Shown: positions 11,644 through 23,842, counted from the first letter of the stretch. The stretch: 64,000 nucleotides of DNA from Macrolepiota albuminosa (GCA_027475525.1 JAMWFC010000054.1:2162468-2226467), one strand, 5' to 3'. Program-made: numbers and translations. Notes: generated from the letters alone by a model not told the origin.

Positions 11644-13038
11644 CTAGTCGCGAGATGCAACCACACAAGCCTGTCTTTGGGGACTTGGACCATACAGAAA
11701 TTCTGTTAGAGGAGCTCTCCATGTTTCCTCCCAATAAACTTCCTTGGTTTCAGTAACGCATACTCGGACTTCCATCTTCTTTGATCGTTGCGTGTGGAGT
11801 ACCTCAACATCTTCTTCAAAGTTGTTAACATTCCTGAAGCAGTTTAGGGACCCATAATTTGAAGTGATGGGAGAGCCAGGGCGAGAGGCGAGGGAAATCA
11901 GGCTTGAAGCTCGAGAGAATACATTGAAAATGGAGGAGCGAGGTCTAGGGCAGATGAAGGTGCAAGTGTATTCGTCATTTGCTTCTGTGTCTTCGTTTTT
12001 CGTGAACGTGTCATCGTCATCCCTAGCTTTGTGGCTTTCTGTGCCGGTATTCGACTCGGAGCTTTCGTTCTCTAGGTCGAGAATAGACGGACTATAGGCG
12101 ATTGTAGCGGGGGGAATTGTAGGGGAGGGTGTTTGACACTTGGACTATGATATGCAGTCAGAGTCATCTTGTAATTGTTCAGAAAGATCATATACCTGGT
12201 CTTTGAAAAGGCTACAACGTTGAAAGTCCAGGCCGTCAGACATATATATCTCGAGAACTTCATGACTCGTATCAGAATTTGCAGCAGTGAGAGAGCTTTC
12301 GCTAGAGGAATGCGAGAAGGACTCTAGCAAGGAGAGAACATCGCATTTTTCCGAAGGCTCTTTATGATTAGTCGTAGTTTGAGAGAAATGATGGAGGTTG
12401 CTGCGTGACTAAAGAACGTTTTTAAACTCTAAGAGACCATCTTTCGGGAATAACGAGGCCTCACACTTTTGCTGAGATCAAAGCGCTGAGAATCCATAGA
12501 AAGCATTGTAAGACGACACAGGGGAACTAGAGATAGCGAGGGAGTAGGGTTTCCTGGTTTCATTATTACTATAGCTCGTCCCAACTTTTATACGTAGTAT
12601 GCATGGCCAGCGAGGAAACATGTTGTTTTTCAGCTTTGGTGATACCTGGCCAGAGATAAATTGCAATAACTGTTTGCGCTTTGGCCCTGGTGGCCGAATT
12701 GAATGAAAAGTGACTCGGATCATGCCATTGGAGATCGCACAAAGCGTTCCATTGTGAAGGTCTAAGATATACGCCTACACGCGACAATGGCATGGCCGAG
12801 CGGTTTCATCAACCATATAAGTGGAGAACTGTCGTCTCGAAACTATTACTCTCCCATCCTCGTGGCGAGCCCTTGACCCTTCCCCCCGATCTGCGTAAAT
12901 GACGAAATTGGCCGAGACCCGTAGGCCTGTGAACGGACGCCCTCCAAAGCTGAGGAAGGTAGGAGGTTTGTCCAATCCAATAATGGACGCGTATCTTATA
13001 AGACCATTAGTCCACATCGTCTCCATCCGCCAGAACAC
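11644..13038 (-). CDS. Unrecognised multi-exon gene, 5' end unresolved
   Basis: The 3' exon is well supported. From 12146 down to TAG 11644-11646 the frame is open for about 167 codons, and it starts after a credible acceptor (CATCATAG). It encodes an acidic stretch (LENESSESNTG, ARDDDDTFTKNEDTEAND) followed by CTFICPRPRSSIFNVF and a Trp-containing tail. Upstream, an exon ending near 12203 reads HEVLEIYMSDGLDFQRC. Further upstream, open frames near 12480-12720 and 12775-13038 may be earlier exons (FGGRPFTGLRVSANFVIYADRGEG). Exon links before 12330 are guesses. No domain is recognised. The gene could also be two genes; only the last two exons are reliable. Confidence 0.4.
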
Positions 13039-13609
13039 TACGGGGGCAACCGGAGCCTGACTCCTTCACAGAGGAGCTTCAACATCGAGCAGCTAAAGCC
13101 AAAGACTTGGAGACGACTACAGTTCCCGACTCCGAGCGATGGATGCATGTTGTAACGCGTCGAGAAACTCTGCAACAAGCAGTGGGCAGGCTCATCCATG
13201 TACAGCGCGTGAGTAAACCATGAGAATTAGGCATACTACAAAGAAAATTGACATGTTGAGCAGGTTGGTGGTGGAATCAGGAGCACAATACGGAAAGGCA
13301 ATTGAAGCCTCCACACGTACAGATAACGGATGGAAGAGATGGAAACATTGTATTAATATAAATATTTTACGCATTTTCCCGCAATCCAAGAGTTGAAACT
13401 CACCTGATGATATTCAATATTCAATGTTCAGCCATGCAGTACTGTGTACACTGTGCACAATGTACAGTCTATCTTGTGAGTGACATAATAAACGGTAAGC
13501 GAGAAGCCAGTGTGACTGAGAATTTGATTCTTCTCAAGCGGTTACCAAGTCGTCTGTGACCTTGTCAGTTCTGAAACACCAAAACCATCATTTCACGGTT
13601 AGGTATCTC
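13039..13609. other. Intergenic region without recognised gene
   Basis: 570 bp holding the presumed divergent promoters of the minus gene on the left and the small LYR-type gene on the right. Short open frames here are unconvincing. Confidence 0.4.
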
Positions 13610-14299
13610 ATGTCCACACTTCCGGCGTCTTTTTCAAGCCTTTATCGCTTGTCACTGCGAACTGTGTCGGCATCCGTACTTCACCATACTGTAGCAACGG
13701 CAAATCTGCGACGACTTATGAGGCCGACCTTTGATGCTGCTGCCAAAATGTTGAAGGAACTACAACTGTAGCAACGGCAAATCTGCGACGACTTATGAGG
13801 CCGACCTTTGATGCTGCTGCCAAAATGTTGAAGGAACTACAGAATGCCCACCACAGTAATCCTGAACAGAACAGTTGAAGCTTTGGTTGAGCACTTGGGA
13901 AAAGCGAAGCAAGTGAACATTACTCCATAATAAAAAGAATGATCTGACACCTCCTGGATTATAGTGGATAATACCCTTGCCCTGTTGTACACGTCTTCAC
14001 AATCCCGCGGCCTATCGCACAAAATCACTCGAAATTTAAGTTTTTTGGTACTTGGGGAACATCAACGATTGATAGCTTGTCGTACCTATAAAGCTTGGGA
14101 GCCACAAATACCGGCCGATCCATTAAAACCTTTGAAACCAATTGATAAAAAACAACAGAAGAAAAAGGAGCTGGAAGCCTTTGTGGCCAATGCTTGGGCG
14201 CCGCTGAGTCAAGTAGTCAAGATGGCTGAAGGAAGGGACGGCGTTTCAATGGGTCGGTTGACACTGGCAAGGATAAGCCGGCGACGCAGGTTTAAATAA
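13610..14299 (+). pseudogene. Small LYR-motif-like protein, frame broken (artefact plus a 5-bp duplication)
   Basis: The ATG at 13610 opens a basic, probably mitochondrial protein. The N-terminus contains SSLYRLSLRTVSASVLHH, an L-Y-R motif followed by basic residues, and the second exon (from about 13963, after an acceptor ATTATAG) reads VDNTLALLYTSS...RGLSHKITRNLSFL and ends KMAEGRDGVSMGR. I recall this as a conserved small basidiomycete protein of about 180 residues with no proven function; LYR proteins usually serve Fe-S delivery or respiratory complex assembly in mitochondria. The frame breaks at an exact 77-bp tandem duplication (13688-13841). A second break follows near 13862, where AACAG occurs twice in tandem; one fewer copy gives EQLKLWLSTWEK, which continues into the second exon. 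With both removed the gene would look intact, so true loss of function is unproven. Confidence 0.55.
13688..13841. repeat. Exact 77-bp tandem duplication
   Basis: Copies 13688-13764 and 13765-13841 are identical, with mismatches immediately outside. The unit lies inside the coding sequence of the LYR-like gene and shifts its frame by two. Confidence 0.95.
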
Positions 14300-14826
14300 C
14301 TCTATCCCTTGTTGAAGTTGCCTTGCAGAATTTGTGACTATGTATGCAGCCAAGCAACCAGCCCTCTTTCGATCCTTTTTTTGTCATACAACTTTTACAG
14401 GAAACATGTCTGGTCGATCTGTTGGCCCAATTCACGCCCCAAATACTGGACATTCCTCTAGTTCTATGTTTTGACAACGTTTCAAGATGGGCGTTGCCAA
14501 CCATTTGACGTCCATCTCCGTTTATCTTGCCCGTCCTGGCGACCCGAGATCACGTTATCTACATGTAATGATACGGCATGATGATGATGGCCTGACAAAC
14601 AAACTAGATCTGCTGCGCGGTAGCTCCGAGGTAGCCCAAACACCTCCTGAAATTGATGGACTCTTTCCAAAAGTCTCTCACAGCCCTTCGAGAATCTCAG
14701 ATCTTCTCATAACCAATAGTATAAAACTCCTCCCATTTGGTGTCTTTCAATATTTCCTTGTCACTCGTCGCTCGTTGACCCCGTCGTCTTTTCCCTCATT
14801 CTTCAGTCGCTACGCGTATTACCATT
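14300..14826. other. Intergenic region upstream of the acidic-protein gene
   Basis: 527 bp. A 134-codon open frame crosses it, but it lacks protein-like composition and runs over the next start codon, so I treat it as chance. A pyrimidine-rich stretch at 14760-14815 fits a fungal core promoter. Confidence 0.4.
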
Positions 14827-15509
14827 ATGCCTTCACCAATTGCCTCCACATTGACCTCAAAGGTCTCAAAGAACCCTGGGCTTACCATTGACCTCAACGC
14901 CGGTCCATCTAGCAAGTTATCTTCCAACTTGGTACATGATCATTGACATCGGAGCAACGAACTCTTTGCTTACTTATTTACAGTACTCGATCTCTCGACC
15001 GCTTCCAACTGCCATCAGCTCTCTGACCAACACACCTGCATTAGAGTCTGATTGGATTGACGAAGACGATGCGTTCGACTACGGCGATAATGATGAAGTT
15101 CAGTATATATACATCTCATCTGATAGTGCATTCTACCAGCCTCCCGCCACTCCTCGTGCCTCCTCCTATGTCACCGTCAGCGGCTTTCCATTCGCTTGCG
15201 ACGCCCTGATAGAAGAGGATCCGTTGTTTGCCGAGCTCGCTTTTGACGACGAGTCTAGTGCAGACTCAGGCGACGACAATGCCATCGTGATTGTCGACAC
15301 CGACTTGACGGAGGACACAGATTTACAATACAATACTGAGTGGAAGTTTACGGAGACATTGGACCAAATCAAATCGACAAGGATGGACATTGACAATGAG
15401 GTACGTCCTTAGCATGCCTACTCTTAAGATTTCCGCCTGATAGCTCCCAGGCTTTACGACCGATATTCTAAGTCCCTATTGCTTCACAGTTTATTCTTGT
15501 CTCTGTTGA
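14827..15509 (+). CDS. Acidic hypothetical protein
   Basis: Exons 14827-14931, 14984-15400 and probably 15444-15509 join in frame to 195 residues. If the last 43-nt intron is not removed the protein ends four codons later, at 15412. The start ATG gives MPSPIASTLTSKVSKNPGL, and the first donor GTACAT lies directly after an in-frame TTG. The middle is strongly acidic, rich in Asp, Glu, Ser and Tyr (DEDDAFDYGDNDEVQ, DDESSADSGDDN). No membrane segment or motif is visible. I do not recognise the family. A short acidic disordered protein could be a transcriptional co-factor or chaperone-like, but that is only inference from composition. Confidence 0.55.
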
Positions 15510-17793
15510 GTTCTGCGTTATACGCGGCACTGTACACTTATCTAAATTAGTACTTATCTAAGATAGTGTCCTTTATAGAACGGTGTTTAACGGATTGATA
15601 GGATGACTTTGACATACAACAATTGCAACATCAGAATCAGATAATGTGGATAATTACGATGACAGTGGGCGCCGCTTGTCTTCTCAAAACTTGCTCATCT
15701 GTGACGCTGTTGTCGTGGGCCACAACGTAATTCCCTACGGTGAAGTATAGATTGAATATTGCCGTAAAACACGAACGCGAGCGAATAGTAAATGTAAGAT
15801 GGAGATGTTGATTCAAGCAACAGCATAAGCGCCTGCAGAAATGGAAGAAATAATCCACGAACATGCCGGGAACCATCAGATAACAAGTGTCGTCATTGTC
15901 AAGAAGATTTGACATTTGTCATAAGCTCACTGGTCCGTATCAATACTAGATATGTACATACAAGTGTCGTCATTGTCAAGAAGATTTGACATTTGTCATA
16001 AGCTCACTGGTCCGTATCAATACTAGATATGTACATATAAACAATCTAGCGCAATATACGGTTGCCCCAGTCCAGGTCCTGTCAGAACAATAGATGGTCG
16101 AGTCACCTTCGGCGCGTTCAGTAATACACCATGGTTTCCGTGAGCGATGGCACATTTATCTATTTCCATCAGTCTAGAAAGCCCGATCATGATGTCCTAA
16201 TATATCACTGTCTGGCGAGTTCCTGTCGTGGTAATTCAAAAGCCAGAGGAGTCACCACAGGATTGAGGTGAGGTCTGAGCGCTGCTGCTAGGATACTACA
16301 TTTATTAATGGACGACTCACAAAAGGAAGGTTATTGGTCCGCCTAACTCCTTCAGGACTGCGAGTCAGGGCGTTACCAGCGTCCGCAGGGTTTCGAAAAA
16401 CTGGGAGCACAAGCGAAGCCACTGACATCCCAGGTGAACGACCTACCGGACTCACGCCAAGGCCCGCGCAATTAGTCTTCCCGGCTGAGAATAATCACTC
16501 AAGTACTTAATGGTCTCCATCAATTCAGACCGCAACACGTGAGGCCGAACGTGTTGAACAATCTTTCAGTGGCGGTAAAAAGATTTCATTTAAAGGCGCC
16601 GTATAACTTGGTATATCGAGAAGCCAATGATATACTTGTGAACAGATGTTTGTGGACGCATAGCAATTGGGCGCTTGTACATGAAATAATTGGAGAAACT
16701 TCTGGATCTCCGACTTGCCATATACCAACAGACGTTTGTATGGCACTTGATAGCGACGAACAGATGGATAGTTGAGGAACTAGGTTTCACAAAGAATATG
16801 AAGGGTTCGCCACTGGGGTTGCAACGAAGACGTGGATTGACGAGGACTACACGACGTCTGAGGTCAACATGCTGTTCACCTCCGACTAATGTTGGGCGCA
16901 AAGGTTCTCTGACCACCGCCATGCATATGTCAACAAGCTGTACCGTTCCCAGATGCAACCAACATATCAAACCTAACAGCTGGAATATGTAATGGGATCT
17001 CCGGCGCGCTTATCGACATACGATGACTATCAAGCGCAGTCGAGAGAAAAGCCTTTCCACAACCGTTGCAGAATAAATCTGACCTTGAGATAGTTTTGAT
17101 GACAATATATTGTGAGAGATATTAGCTCGTACTTTGGGGTCGGGACTTTTGGCAAATTCCTTGTTATGCCTTGGCAAGAACAGGACAACGAATTGGGCTT
17201 GGTCTTTATTTCTGCGTTTCCTCTCCCGTTCTTGCACTCCCAAGTAATGCCTAAATACCAACAGAGTGCTCCGCGGCATGTCCATCTCGGAAGACTTTGG
17301 GCTAGTCTTGCGGATCATTGGTGGGAGTTGGTAACAGTGAAAGCACTCTGGTTTGCCTGGTCGTGTTTGAACGTTTGAGTTTCTGCTGCGTCCGCTTCCT
17401 GGAAGAACTATGATGGCCAACAGTTTCTGGTTAAACGACTAAACGAAACTTGAGGACCTAGAGATTGTCAAAGAATGATGTGTTCCATTTGAAAAGGTAG
17501 CATTGCTAGTTCCTCGTAACATGCTCGACAAGGTGAATTTCTTTGACAAGGCGATAGCATCAGTCAAGTGTCAAACTGACTGGGTATTAGCCGGGACAGA
17601 CACTGACAGGACACAAGGAGAGATGGAACGGCTTAGGATTGAGTGTGGTAGCTTGATAGTTTCAGAATTAGCAGAAACACGCGTACGATTCCCTATTGCT
17701 TTCCTGTTCTACAGCCAGGAAAAAGAGATAGATGATTGTGGCCAAGTCCAAAATTATCTGATCAACCACACGTCAACTTCCTTCACTCCCCCC
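15510..17793. other. 2.3-kb region with no recognised gene
   Basis: Contains the 77-bp duplication at 15883-16036 and several overlapping short open frames on both strands (for example near 16540-16990 and 17010-17420) that show no family resemblance. They may be remnants of an old mobile element or chance. A long open frame leads into the J-protein gene from 17503, but the part before 17794 lacks similarity. Confidence 0.45.
15883..16036. repeat. Exact 77-bp tandem duplication
   Basis: Copies 15883-15959 and 15960-16036; one further base matches by chance at the right border. It lies in non-coding sequence. Confidence 0.95.
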
Positions 17794-19329
17794 ATGTTCC
17801 AAGGAATCGTCGGGGCGATGCCTTTACCACTTTTCAGCCTCGTTGGCTGGTCTATAGTGCCTGACTTTGTATCTAAGCATCTTCTATCGCTCCTGCACAG
17901 ATTTGCGATCCTCCCGGTCCCGACAACGCAACCAACCTACAGGAAACAATATGCTCTCACCTTTGCTTGTGTTGTCCTTGGTTACCTATCATACAATCTC
18001 ATCGATTCGGCGCACTCTATGCCTCCAAATTTCTATCAAATACTCTCTGTAGAGTCAACAGTAGATGAACAAGGCCTGAAAGTCGCGTTCCGTCAATTTG
18101 CGAAGAAGTACCACCCTGACAGGCCAGGTGTGGGCAGAGATGGGGAAGAGCTTTTTATCATGGTCAGGGATGTTTATGAGGCGCTCAAGAACCCAGTCGT
18201 GAGGTTTGCCTATGACCGGTACGTATTTTGAAGCGTGTCAATTGCTACTTCATCGTGATGCGCATTCAGGTTTGGGCCAGATGTATTGCAATGGTCCAAA
18301 ACATGCAAGACGACGCGTGAATACATCCAACATGGTCTCATACGGTCTTCTGGCTATCATATTGTCGTTTTAGCCATCCTAATCTTTTTGTCCTTCTTTC
18401 ACTCATCATCTGGTCCGAATCCTGTCTCGTTCTGGCGTCACCTTCTCTACGCGACACTATTCGTGGCGGAGATCAGCCTCATCCTTTCTCCCTCTCCCTC
18501 TACCCTGCCGACCTCAAAGCTCGTTTTTCAGGGTCTAGTCACGACATATACCACTCACACACCTCTACACACACTGTTCCCACACCGCCTCATTTTCCAA
18601 CACATCCTCTTCCTTCACCAACTCTTTGTGTTCCTCTCTTTTGCACTTGGTCGCGTTGTTCCAGTACTTATATCTGCTTTCTACCCCAACAATTCATTAT
18701 CACACGTGCAAACTCATGAATTGGCCCAACAAATTCTCCAACTCGTCTCTGTCGCGGATCGAGAAACATCAATATCCTTACACACCCTTCTTCACAGTAT
18801 AGCATCCCCCGAATCGACCACATCATCTCGACCATCAATGTCGGCGGCCCACGAAGACATTTCCAGTCTTGCTCGCCCCCGTCAATTTGTCATTCCACCT
18901 CGCGTCTTGGATCTCTCCGATCCTCGAACCCAAAATCCTCCCATACCCACATTATTTGAAAATTATGCGGAAGCCGGAAATAGGAGACATCCACTGGTGC
19001 AGCTCACTCGGGAGATAGAAGAACTTATCGTTGAAAACAATATTAAGAAAGAGGATGGACCTCTCAGGTCTGCGTGGGAGGCAGCGGTGCGACGTGGACG
19101 TGAACTTTTAGTGTCTCCCTCAGATTCTGGTTCCACCCGGAAGGGACGAGAGAGTCCGAAGAGGAATTTTTGGGAAGCACCTGCTCTTGATGGTGATACT
19201 GAGGTCAGCGAAGATGGCACCAATACTGTTTCCGTTTCGGAATATTATGAGGAACAAGGATTTGAATCCGACATTTATCCATCAACTTCAACCTCAGAAA
19301 GTGCGCGAACTAGCCAAGGATTTCAATAA
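17794..19329 (+). CDS. Multi-pass membrane protein with J domain (DnaJ/Hsp40-type)
   Basis: Exons 17794-18218 and 18270-19329 join in frame to 494 residues; the intron has a GTACGT donor and ends ATTCAG. A first hydrophobic segment near residue 50 (FACVVLGYLSYNLI) precedes the J domain at about residues 75-140. That domain has NFYQILSVESTVDEQGLKVAF and the diagnostic HPD loop in KKYHPDRPG, ending VRFAYDRFGP. At least three further membrane segments follow (VVLAILIFLSFFH, LLYATLFVAEISLIL, LFLHQLFVFLSFALGRVV). The C-terminal 200 residues are hydrophilic and Ser/Glu-rich. The HPD motif recruits Hsp70; the layout suggests an ER or other organelle membrane with the J domain facing the Hsp70 compartment. 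An in-frame extension upstream to 17503 has no family support. It converges on RIT1, 118 bp away. Confidence 0.85.
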
Positions 19330-19447
19330 AAGTATTTCAAAGGGACTCCAAAGCTTGTATAAAGATGTGATCCTGTAGAACTCTGTACATTATATACCTC
19401 TGACACCTCTAACAGAAACTAGTTAATGAACCGAGAAACATTTAACA

Positions 19448-21102
19448 TCACCTAAGTTTGCTTATGTGCTCTCCAGAAAGCAAAAACTCGTTTAGCCGCT
19501 TTAGAGTTGCCCGTGCTGGGTTTATGGCTGGCCTACATGCTATGACCCATTCCAATCGTACCCGTATGGACGTTTTGTCGATATCCATCGGAAATTTCAC
19601 CTTCAAAGGCCCTGATACTGAAAGATTCTCTGGAACGTCTGTCCCCTTGCCAAGGGTGTGTTCCATAACCTCTAGGCTGCCTGCAGCACCTTCGCCAATG
19701 TACCTTCCTTCAGGGTCGAAGAAGACGACAAGTGCAGCAAGCAAGACTGCTACACCTTCGTCTCCAATATCCACATCATCATCTAGGTTTTCCCCACCAC
19801 AGACGATACATACCGTTCGCCCATATGCAAGTTCTGCACCTATGAATGGAAGTGCCTGCGGTAGGATAGTCTGGGATAGGTGTGTTTTGAGACGTGGAGC
19901 CAAAGGAATAGTCATGGATCTTGGCTTTGATCCTGTAGATGGAGGCGCAGGCGCTTCGCGAGCTATTGGCAACAACACATATGCGAAATCTTCATCCCAC
20001 CCCATTCGTTCAACATCGTTAAATGTGCCAATTCGCAGTCGTCCCTGGACTTTTGTAACTTCTGTAAGTGTGCTTCCTTCTACAGAGTTCGCAAGGTTGT
20101 CGTGTCTCCTTGCAGAGTCGGCTGAAATCAACGTCTTAACGAGTTCCGGAAGCTCTGAACGACTGGCGGAAAGGAGGGTCGAAGTGTGCCGCCAATAATG
20201 AGCCGGCGTTAATCCCTGACAATAAGTCAATTTAACATACTTGTTCATCAAAGCGGAATGAAAACTGACCATACTCCAAAGTTCATGATCGTCGCCAGAC
20301 CCCTGGATATACGCGAAACCACGAGGCCGACGTGCATCGTCGCTCTGTCGAGATGCAGACAGACATATGACAGGAAAAAATGAGGTAGTTGAGGACGTCG
20401 AAAAGGTGGGGAATGTCGTTGTAGCGGGGGTAATCCAGAAGGGGCGTAGTGGCGCAGGAAGTGCAGGCAGTTGGAAGGACGAGTTCTTAAAACGTTCGGT
20501 GAGTATTATGAACGGATGATTTGAGCACAATAGCGTACATGAAGTGCTTCTGCCCATGCATCTATCCGTAATTCGATCTGATGGTGTTCCTGCGCGCTGA
20601 CAACTCCAGGAGGTGTATAGAGCGCAGTGTCCCAAGAATCTCTGTCAGGTTCTGAATGTCGGCGAGCAACAGCACGATTTACAACAGAGCACCAGATAGG
20701 CACAGTTTTCGAAAGTGCATCTGGAATCCTTTTGCCTGCTCGTGTCGAGTCAACAAGCATGATGCTGCACAGAGAACGTAGGTATTGACGCTCAGGCACA
20801 AGGCTATACTCTTACCTACGTTTCTCGACAATGAGTGGAAGCAAATGAAGGTTGGGCCTTCTTAGGTTGAAACTCCAGTTGTTGTTGTGCCCGTCAGTAG
20901 ACTTGAAATAGGCCGGTATAGATGAAGCTATGGCCGGATCAGTGTACCATGAGCCACATCGTAAGTTTGGAACCAGAGGTATGTTTGAATAGAAGCTATG
21001 CACATATGCTACAAAAGCAGCATCATCTGCGATGGAGTGTAGACGGTTGTAGATGTCCAATGACTCGCGGCGAAGAGCTTGCAAAACTGAAGAGGTGTCC
21101 AT
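19448..21102 (-). CDS. RIT1: Initiator tRNA 2'-O-ribosyl phosphate transferase (Rit1)
   Basis: Four exons, 21102-20816, 20764-20539, 20485-20270 and 20215-19448, join in frame to 498 residues. The N-terminus has the Rit1 signature: YNRLHSIADDAAFV, NLRCGSWYTDP, FKSTDGHNNNWSFNLRRPN, then IMLVDSTRAGKRIPDALSKTVPIWC. The order and spacing match the yeast enzyme, and length is near the usual 500 residues. The enzyme adds a ribosyl-phosphate to A64 of initiator tRNA-Met, which keeps it out of elongation in fungi and plants. The C-terminal region (CIVCGGENLDDDVDIGDEGVAVL and NPARATLKRLNEFL) fits the Rit1 DUSP-like domain, including the CxxCGG loop. The start is only 38 bp from the first possible ATG of the divergent SET gene. 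Confidence 0.93.
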
Positions 21103-21140
21103 CGCTTATCTAATCTCGAGATCTCTACGATCTAATCTTC
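21103..21140. promoter_or_regulatory. Very short divergent promoter between RIT1 and SET-domain gene
   Basis: Only 38 bp separate the outermost start codons (53 bp if the SET gene starts at 21156). The 5' leaders of the two genes must therefore overlap or promoter elements must lie within coding sequence. Confidence 0.5.
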
Positions 21141-22295
21141 GTGATTGTTTTTTCCATGTCTTTTCCGACATCATCGTCGTATTTCACGACACACACACTA
21201 ACTTACCCAGATGCACCAGACTCTCCCACAAGCCTCCTCATAGACAAGCGTATTGTTCCCTATCTCCCCATCCCAACACGACCACCACATTTGACGCGGC
21301 TCGATGAAGATGGAGCAACCTGTTTTGAAATCAGGCCAGCAGGACCAGACAAGGGCCTTGGCATGTTTGCGACGCGCTACATACCGACTGGATCTCTTAT
21401 CTTTGTAGAACATCCCGTGATTTTTGCGCCTGCTGTGGTTCCATTAACAGGAGAAGGTCGTCGTTCCGCTTATCATTCCTTGTCAGAGGCTCTACCTCTC
21501 CATCGACGCGACGAATTACATACGATGGCAAATTGCCGGAGTCTTGATGAATGTGCTCTGGAAGAGGGAATACTATGCACAAATGCCCTTGTCCTTGAGC
21601 TTGGACTTCCTGACGATGTTGACGTTGAGGCGAGGGAATACGGAGGCGTCTTCCTGGTCATCAATCGCTGCAACCACAGGTAAGCGACTCCATATCTGAA
21701 TACGACGAAGTCTTACCTACGATGCAGTTGTGGTCCAAATGCAGCGCACAAATGGGATCTATCATCATTCTCAACATCTCTCTACGCTCTTCGCCCCATT
21801 TCTCCTGGAGAAGAGATTACTATAATCTATACTGACGTGACACAGACGCGTGATATAAGACGCGCACGGCTTCTATCCCACTACGGTTTCACGTGTCTGT
21901 GCCCCTTTTGCACTCTTCCTGCCCCCCTCCTTGAGGAATCAGACACAACCCGGGCAGTCCTGCGGGACTGGCGACACACACGACCAACGTTCACTGGGTG
22001 GGCTACGGATCTTTGTCGATCTGATGATTTTGTGCTCCAATCGCATATGGAGGCGCTCACGTTGATAGAGAAGGAAGGTTTGCAGGGAATGGCAAGCGCC
22101 TTCGTAAGAGACGTTTGTTTGTGCTGGGCCATGCTTGGAGAGGAAGCTGAGTTCAAGAAATGGGCGGAGAAGCTGCTGGAGCTTTGCGAGGTTCGAGATC
22201 CAGCGATGGGGCAGGAGGTGAGAGGATGGTTGATTGATCCCAAGGTTCAAGTCCAGAAATGGGGCTGGAGGAAGAAGCAGAGAATACGTATGTGA
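21141..22295 (+). CDS. SET-domain protein (class related to SMYD/SET5-type)
   Basis: Exons 21141-21679 and 21728-22295 join in frame to 368 residues; a second in-frame ATG at 21156 would give 363 and leaves a more normal leader. SET motifs are in order: GLGMFATRYIPTGSLIFVEHP (SET-N), NRCNHSCGPNA with the intron between His and the next codons, GEEITIIYTD, and the post-SET-like YGFTCLCPFC. No MYND finger splits the domain. Family members are S-adenosylmethionine-dependent protein lysine methyltransferases, often with non-histone or unknown substrates. The conserved Asn-His and Tyr of the active site are present, so activity is plausible. It is divergent from RIT1 across a very short gap. Confidence 0.85.
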
Positions 22296-22496
22296 CGAGG
22301 TTTTATCATAACAGCATTCTCCAATATACTGATTGAATGACAGAAAGCAGCAGGAACAAAACGCTTCGTAATGAATCAGAGTCATATTTTTCTCCTACGT
22401 TGTTCTAGGCAAGGCAATGCCTACCTTCGACTTGTAAACGAACGTCCAAATTATATGCCCTAAGATGTTGGCGTATACATTTAGCTATACTTCATC

Positions 22497-22650
22497 AGCT
22501 TCGTCAAGTACGCAACTCTGTATACCTTATCAATAGTAAAACCAACATGGACAACCCTTGGTGCCACAAATGTAGCTTCGTCAAGTACGCAACTCTGTAT
22601 ACCTTATCAATAGTAAAACCAACATGGACAACCCTTGGTGCCACAAATGT
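22497..22650. repeat. Exact 77-bp tandem duplication
   Basis: Copies 22497-22573 and 22574-22650, identical, in non-coding sequence. Confidence 0.95.
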
Positions 22651-22672
22651 AACCTTTAGGACTTCTCATCAG

Positions 22673-22698
22673 GCCCTGAGGCCTGAGGCCTGAGGCGT
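22673..22698. repeat. Short CCTGAGG tandem repeat
   Basis: Almost four copies of a 7-bp unit. A real micro-repeat; no function is implied. Confidence 0.7.
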
Positions 22699-23842
22699 GA
22701 TAATTGCTATTTATAATTACTCAATGCTGACACAAGGTCAGCTTGTTTTTTTTTTGTTTTTTTTTTTGGTGGTATCACTGTAGCCTGCCGACCGTTCACA
22801 TAAGTCAACCTCTTACAGACTAGGATAGGTGCGATTTCCCGCTCTTCTTAATTCTATTGTGTTCCCTCAGCGGTGGGCCACCCCGTGGAAATGCATTTCC
22901 GCACAGAGTGTGGGGCTCGTTATCCAATACCTACTAAAACCACGGCTAATCTCCTCCAGAAAAGCGATCAGGGTTCAGGAATGGAGAGGGTTTGGAGTAA
23001 TCAGAATTCAGGTGAGTACTAGGTGTCGTATTGGAATATGCGGGTTATAATGGTGAATAGTGACAAAAAGGATATGTAGGGGTGCAAGAAATTTTTTTCT
23101 TTGGTCAAATGTGATCAATGAGGTTTTCTAATGCAGAAAGCGTGCTGTATCTAATAAGAGTTGAATTCGCAGTGGTTCAATAGAGCGTCGAACCACTAGA
23201 ACGACAATGGATCGAGATAAGGGGTTTGACTGTAGTCATTTCCCTCGTCAATACGTCCATCTGGTTCGACTAATCCTCATTTGAAATCTTTGACCATAAT
23301 GGCGCTGGTTGCTGGTCCGTTCACAACCCCATCGCTTCACATGCATACTGTCTACTTTATACGTTCATGAAAAAATATCGTCCAAGGTCAACAACAAGAC
23401 TTGTAACTGTCGGAGGGCTAGAGCGAAAAAAGCTGACCGTGGAGAATGCGAGGGTGGCCGCGCGAGGCGGGAGAGCTGACCGGAGACAGATAAAAGCTGA
23501 CCGTCGAAGAAGAACGCGACAAAACACGACTTGTTTATTTGGCTACAAATGCGGGCTTGTAATTACGTAATTTAATGCGATGCAACCTTTGACAGTAATG
23601 AAGACTCAAGACGTTATTGACGTCACTGAACACTAAAAGTCCTGATTTTTTTGCTCGTTTTCTTAGCGCATGTGTTGTGCTTGTTGTTACTCAGAATCAC
23701 AGAGAGTATTTGTACGCTATTTGTATCTAGCCCATGTAAATTACGGGCTCGTGAAATTACTATTTGGCCATGTTGTGTGCGATGGTCACCTGGGACCCTT
23801 GTTCCACTTTGCATACCCAGAGCTCTTTACACATGCGCGTCC

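Larger units (their letters stand above)
22296..23842. other. 1.5-kb intergenic region with repeats
   Basis: Holds the 77-bp duplication (22497-22650), a short CCTGAGG tandem (22673-22698), and a T10-G-T12 tract near 22747-22770. A 73-codon open frame at 22829-23050 and a basic one at 23367-23570 have no recognisable features and are not called as genes. Confidence 0.45.

Noticed and set aside
14487..14891. 134-codon open frame on the plus strand
   Set aside because: Overlaps the better supported acidic-protein start and has no protein-like features.
16525..17420. Several overlapping open frames on both strands
   Set aside because: No motif, no splice logic and no similarity that I recognise; treated as chance or old debris.
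17503..17793. N-terminal extension of the J-protein frame
   Set aside because: Open by chance; composition differs and the ATG at 17794 precedes the first recognisable membrane segment.
22829..23570. Two short open frames in the spacer before the calpain gene
   Set aside because: Too short, no motif and no introns linking them to a neighbour.
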